This document shows positions 5,687 to 6,776 of a stretch of DNA of 6,776 bases, piece after piece. The translations under genes and the position numbers were made by a program. Each line of letters starts with the position of its first letter. Position 1 is the stretch's first letter. Source of the stretch: Pullilachnospira_A gallistercoris (GTDB lineage: Bacteria; Bacillota; Clostridia; Lachnospirales; Lachnospiraceae); the NCBI GenBank assembly GCA_018712125.1, contig DVHM01000158.1:1-6776 (forward strand), in the 5' to 3' direction. The notes under the pieces were generated by a model. It did no database searches and was not told where the DNA came from. It saw nothing but the letters and a program-made list of their open reading frames with translations.

Positions 5687-6376
5687 ATGACACCGGAGGA
5701 GATTCGACAGCGCCTGAGGGCGATGCGTGATCCAGCCTATCGGGAATTTCATGCAAAACTGATTCCGAATATCGATCCGGATACCATTCTGGGCGTGCGG
5801 ACGCCGGATGTGCGAAAGTTTGCGAAGGAGCTGGCAAAGGAGGAGGATGTGACAGATTTTCTGAAGCAGCTGCCTCACCTGTATTACGATGAAAATATTC
5901 TCCACGGCTGCATCCTTTCCTTATATAAGGACTATGAGCAGGCGGTGGATGGGGTGGAAGCTTTCCTGCCCTACATCGATAACTGGGCGGTCTGCGATCT
6001 GCTGTCGCCGAAGGTGTTTCGGAAAAATCTGCCGGATCTTCTGGAGAGAATCAAGGGGTGGATCGCCTCGGAGCATCCCTACACCGTCCGATTTGCCGTG
6101 GGGATGCTGATGAGTTTTTATCTGGACGAGGCCTTTGACTTAAGATACCCTGCCATGGTAGCTGAGGTTAAAAGCGAGGAGTACTATGTGCGGATGATGG
6201 TGGCCTGGTACTTTGCCACAGCGCTGGCAAAACAGTACGACGCGGTTCTTCCCTTTATCGAGGGGCGTGTTCTGGAGCCGTGGACCCACAACAAGGCGAT
6301 TCAGAAAGCCATCGAGAGCCGGCGGATTACGCCGGAACAGAAAGAATATCTGCGTTCGCTGAAAATACGGAAATAA
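5687..6376 (+). CDS. AlkD-family DNA alkylation repair DNA glycosylase
   Basis: A 229-residue all-helical protein of the HEAT-like-repeat AlkD family, which excises positively charged alkylated bases such as N3-methyladenine and N7-methylguanine in base-excision repair. Diagnostic segments are ILGVRTPDVRKFAKELA (34-50), YYDENILHG (67-74), DNWAVCDLLSPKVF (98-111), SEHPYTVRFAVGMLM (128-142) and EEYYVRMMVAWYFATAL (164-180), plus HNKAIQKAIESRRI near the end. The known Bacillus cereus AlkD catalytic set (Trp109, Asp113, Arg148, Trp187, from memory) aligns by spacing with Trp100, Asp104, Arg135 and Trp174, after a four-residue deletion between the first and second pairs, so activity is plausible. 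Start 5687 has AGGAGG at 5671-5676 with a 10-base spacer; the upstream open frame to 5579 overlaps the lipoprotein gene in another frame and has no conserved content. Length matches the family. Confidence 0.92.
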   Translation: MTPEEIRQRLRAMRDPAYREFHAKLIPNIDPDTILGVRTPDVRKFAKELAKEEDVTDFLKQLPHLYYDENILHGCILSLYKDYEQAVDGVEAFLPYIDNWAVCDLLSPKVFRKNLPDLLERIKGWIASEHPYTVRFAVGMLMSFYLDEAFDLRYPAMVAEVKSEEYYVRMMVAWYFATALAKQYDAVLPFIEGRVLEPWTHNKAIQKAIESRRITPEQKEYLRSLKIRK

Positions 6377-6449
6377 GCAATCATAGCGTCTGTGTACAGG
6401 GGCAATATGCCTCAAGCCATGCAAGATAAGGAGAGAGAAGGAGAAAATT

Positions 6450-6776
6450 ATGAGTACGACGATTTTGTGTTATGAGAAGTGTTCCACATGCAAGAAGGCG
6501 TTAAAGTGGATGGACGAGAAGGGATACGCCTATGAGGCGCGGCCGATCCGCGAGGAACATCCCACGGCTGAGGAACTGAAGGACTGGTACGTCAAAAGCG
6601 GTCTTCCCCTGAAGCGGTTTTTCAATACCAGCGGCAATCTGTACAAGGAGTTGAAGCTGAAGGATCGGCTGCCGGAAATGAGCGAGGAGGAGCAGATCGA
6701 TCTGCTGGCTTCCGACGGGATGCTGGTAAAGCGTCCGCTGCTGGTGACGGACAGAGGCGTTTTTCCGGGATTTAGG
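6450..6776 (+). CDS. ArsC/Spx-family thioredoxin-fold protein, 3' end missing
   Basis: The first 109 codons of an ArsC-like protein run off the window edge; the family is usually about 115-120 residues, so only the tail is lost. The N-terminal strand ends in the redox motif C11-S-T-C14-K-K, the CxxC arrangement of Spx/MgsR-like and YffB-type members rather than the lone-Cys arsenate reductases. KRFFNTSGNLYKEL (52-65) and KRPLLV (92-97) are the conserved family segments; the latter contains the Lys-Arg-Pro conserved around the active site. It could be a regulator of RNA polymerase like Spx, or an arsenate-reductase-like enzyme; the CxxC does not settle this. ATG 6450 has AAGGAG at 6438-6443 with a 6-base spacer. 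The 73-base gap after the AlkD gene contains no convincing terminator or promoter, so read-through is possible. Confidence 0.88.
   Translation, partial: MSTTILCYEKCSTCKKALKWMDEKGYAYEARPIREEHPTAEELKDWYVKSGLPLKRFFNTSGNLYKELKLKDRLPEMSEEEQIDLLASDGMLVKRPLLVTDRGVFPGFR

Noticed and set aside
6399..6415. Small GGGGCA-ATA-TGCCTC hairpin after the AlkD gene
   Set aside because: Six pairs with one G-U, a three-base loop and no T tract do not make a credible terminator.

Overview
The window looks like a Gram-positive Clostridia chromosome, most likely a gut Lachnospiraceae-type bacterium. This is inferred from near-perfect AAGGAGG-type ribosome binding sites, lipoprotein signals, a sigma-A-like promoter, moderately high GC in most genes, and families common in that group. 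Every supportable gene lies on the + strand. No rRNA, tRNA, CRISPR array, riboswitch or complete mobile element was seen.

Region 1 (1-440) is an old insertion or recombination scar. It holds the 3' part of an AT-rich DUF4160-family gene (about 38% GC by hand count over 1-240). This runs directly into a decayed tyrosine-recombinase C-terminus that has lost its central catalytic block. Region 2 (441-2237) has a good sigma-A promoter and then a two-gene operon: an EamA/DMT membrane exporter overlapping a 2H-phosphoesterase (2'-5' RNA ligase-like) gene. A hairpin terminator follows at 2308-2336.

Region 3 (2377-3605) is an ECF sigma factor whose stop codon overlaps the start of a single-pass membrane protein, the arrangement of a sigma/anti-sigma pair. 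It is closed by a strong terminator at 3616-3661. The membrane protein shows no zinc-binding anti-sigma motif and has an external domain that can only weakly be compared with DUF4367.

Region 4 (3785-6376) contains a small protein resembling the detached C-terminal tail of an Rpn/PD-(D/E)XK 'transposase' protein, two unrelated lipoproteins of unknown function, and an AlkD-type DNA alkylation-repair glycosylase. Gaps are 22-40 bases with no terminator between them, so they are probably co-transcribed. Region 5 (6450-end) is the start of an ArsC/Spx-family thioredoxin-fold protein cut by the window edge.

I see no clear new defence or biosynthetic system. The items most worth a second look are the collapsed integrase, the sigma/anti-sigma pair with its unusual sensor and upstream terminator, the stand-alone Rpn tail, and the Cys/Trp-rich lipoprotein.
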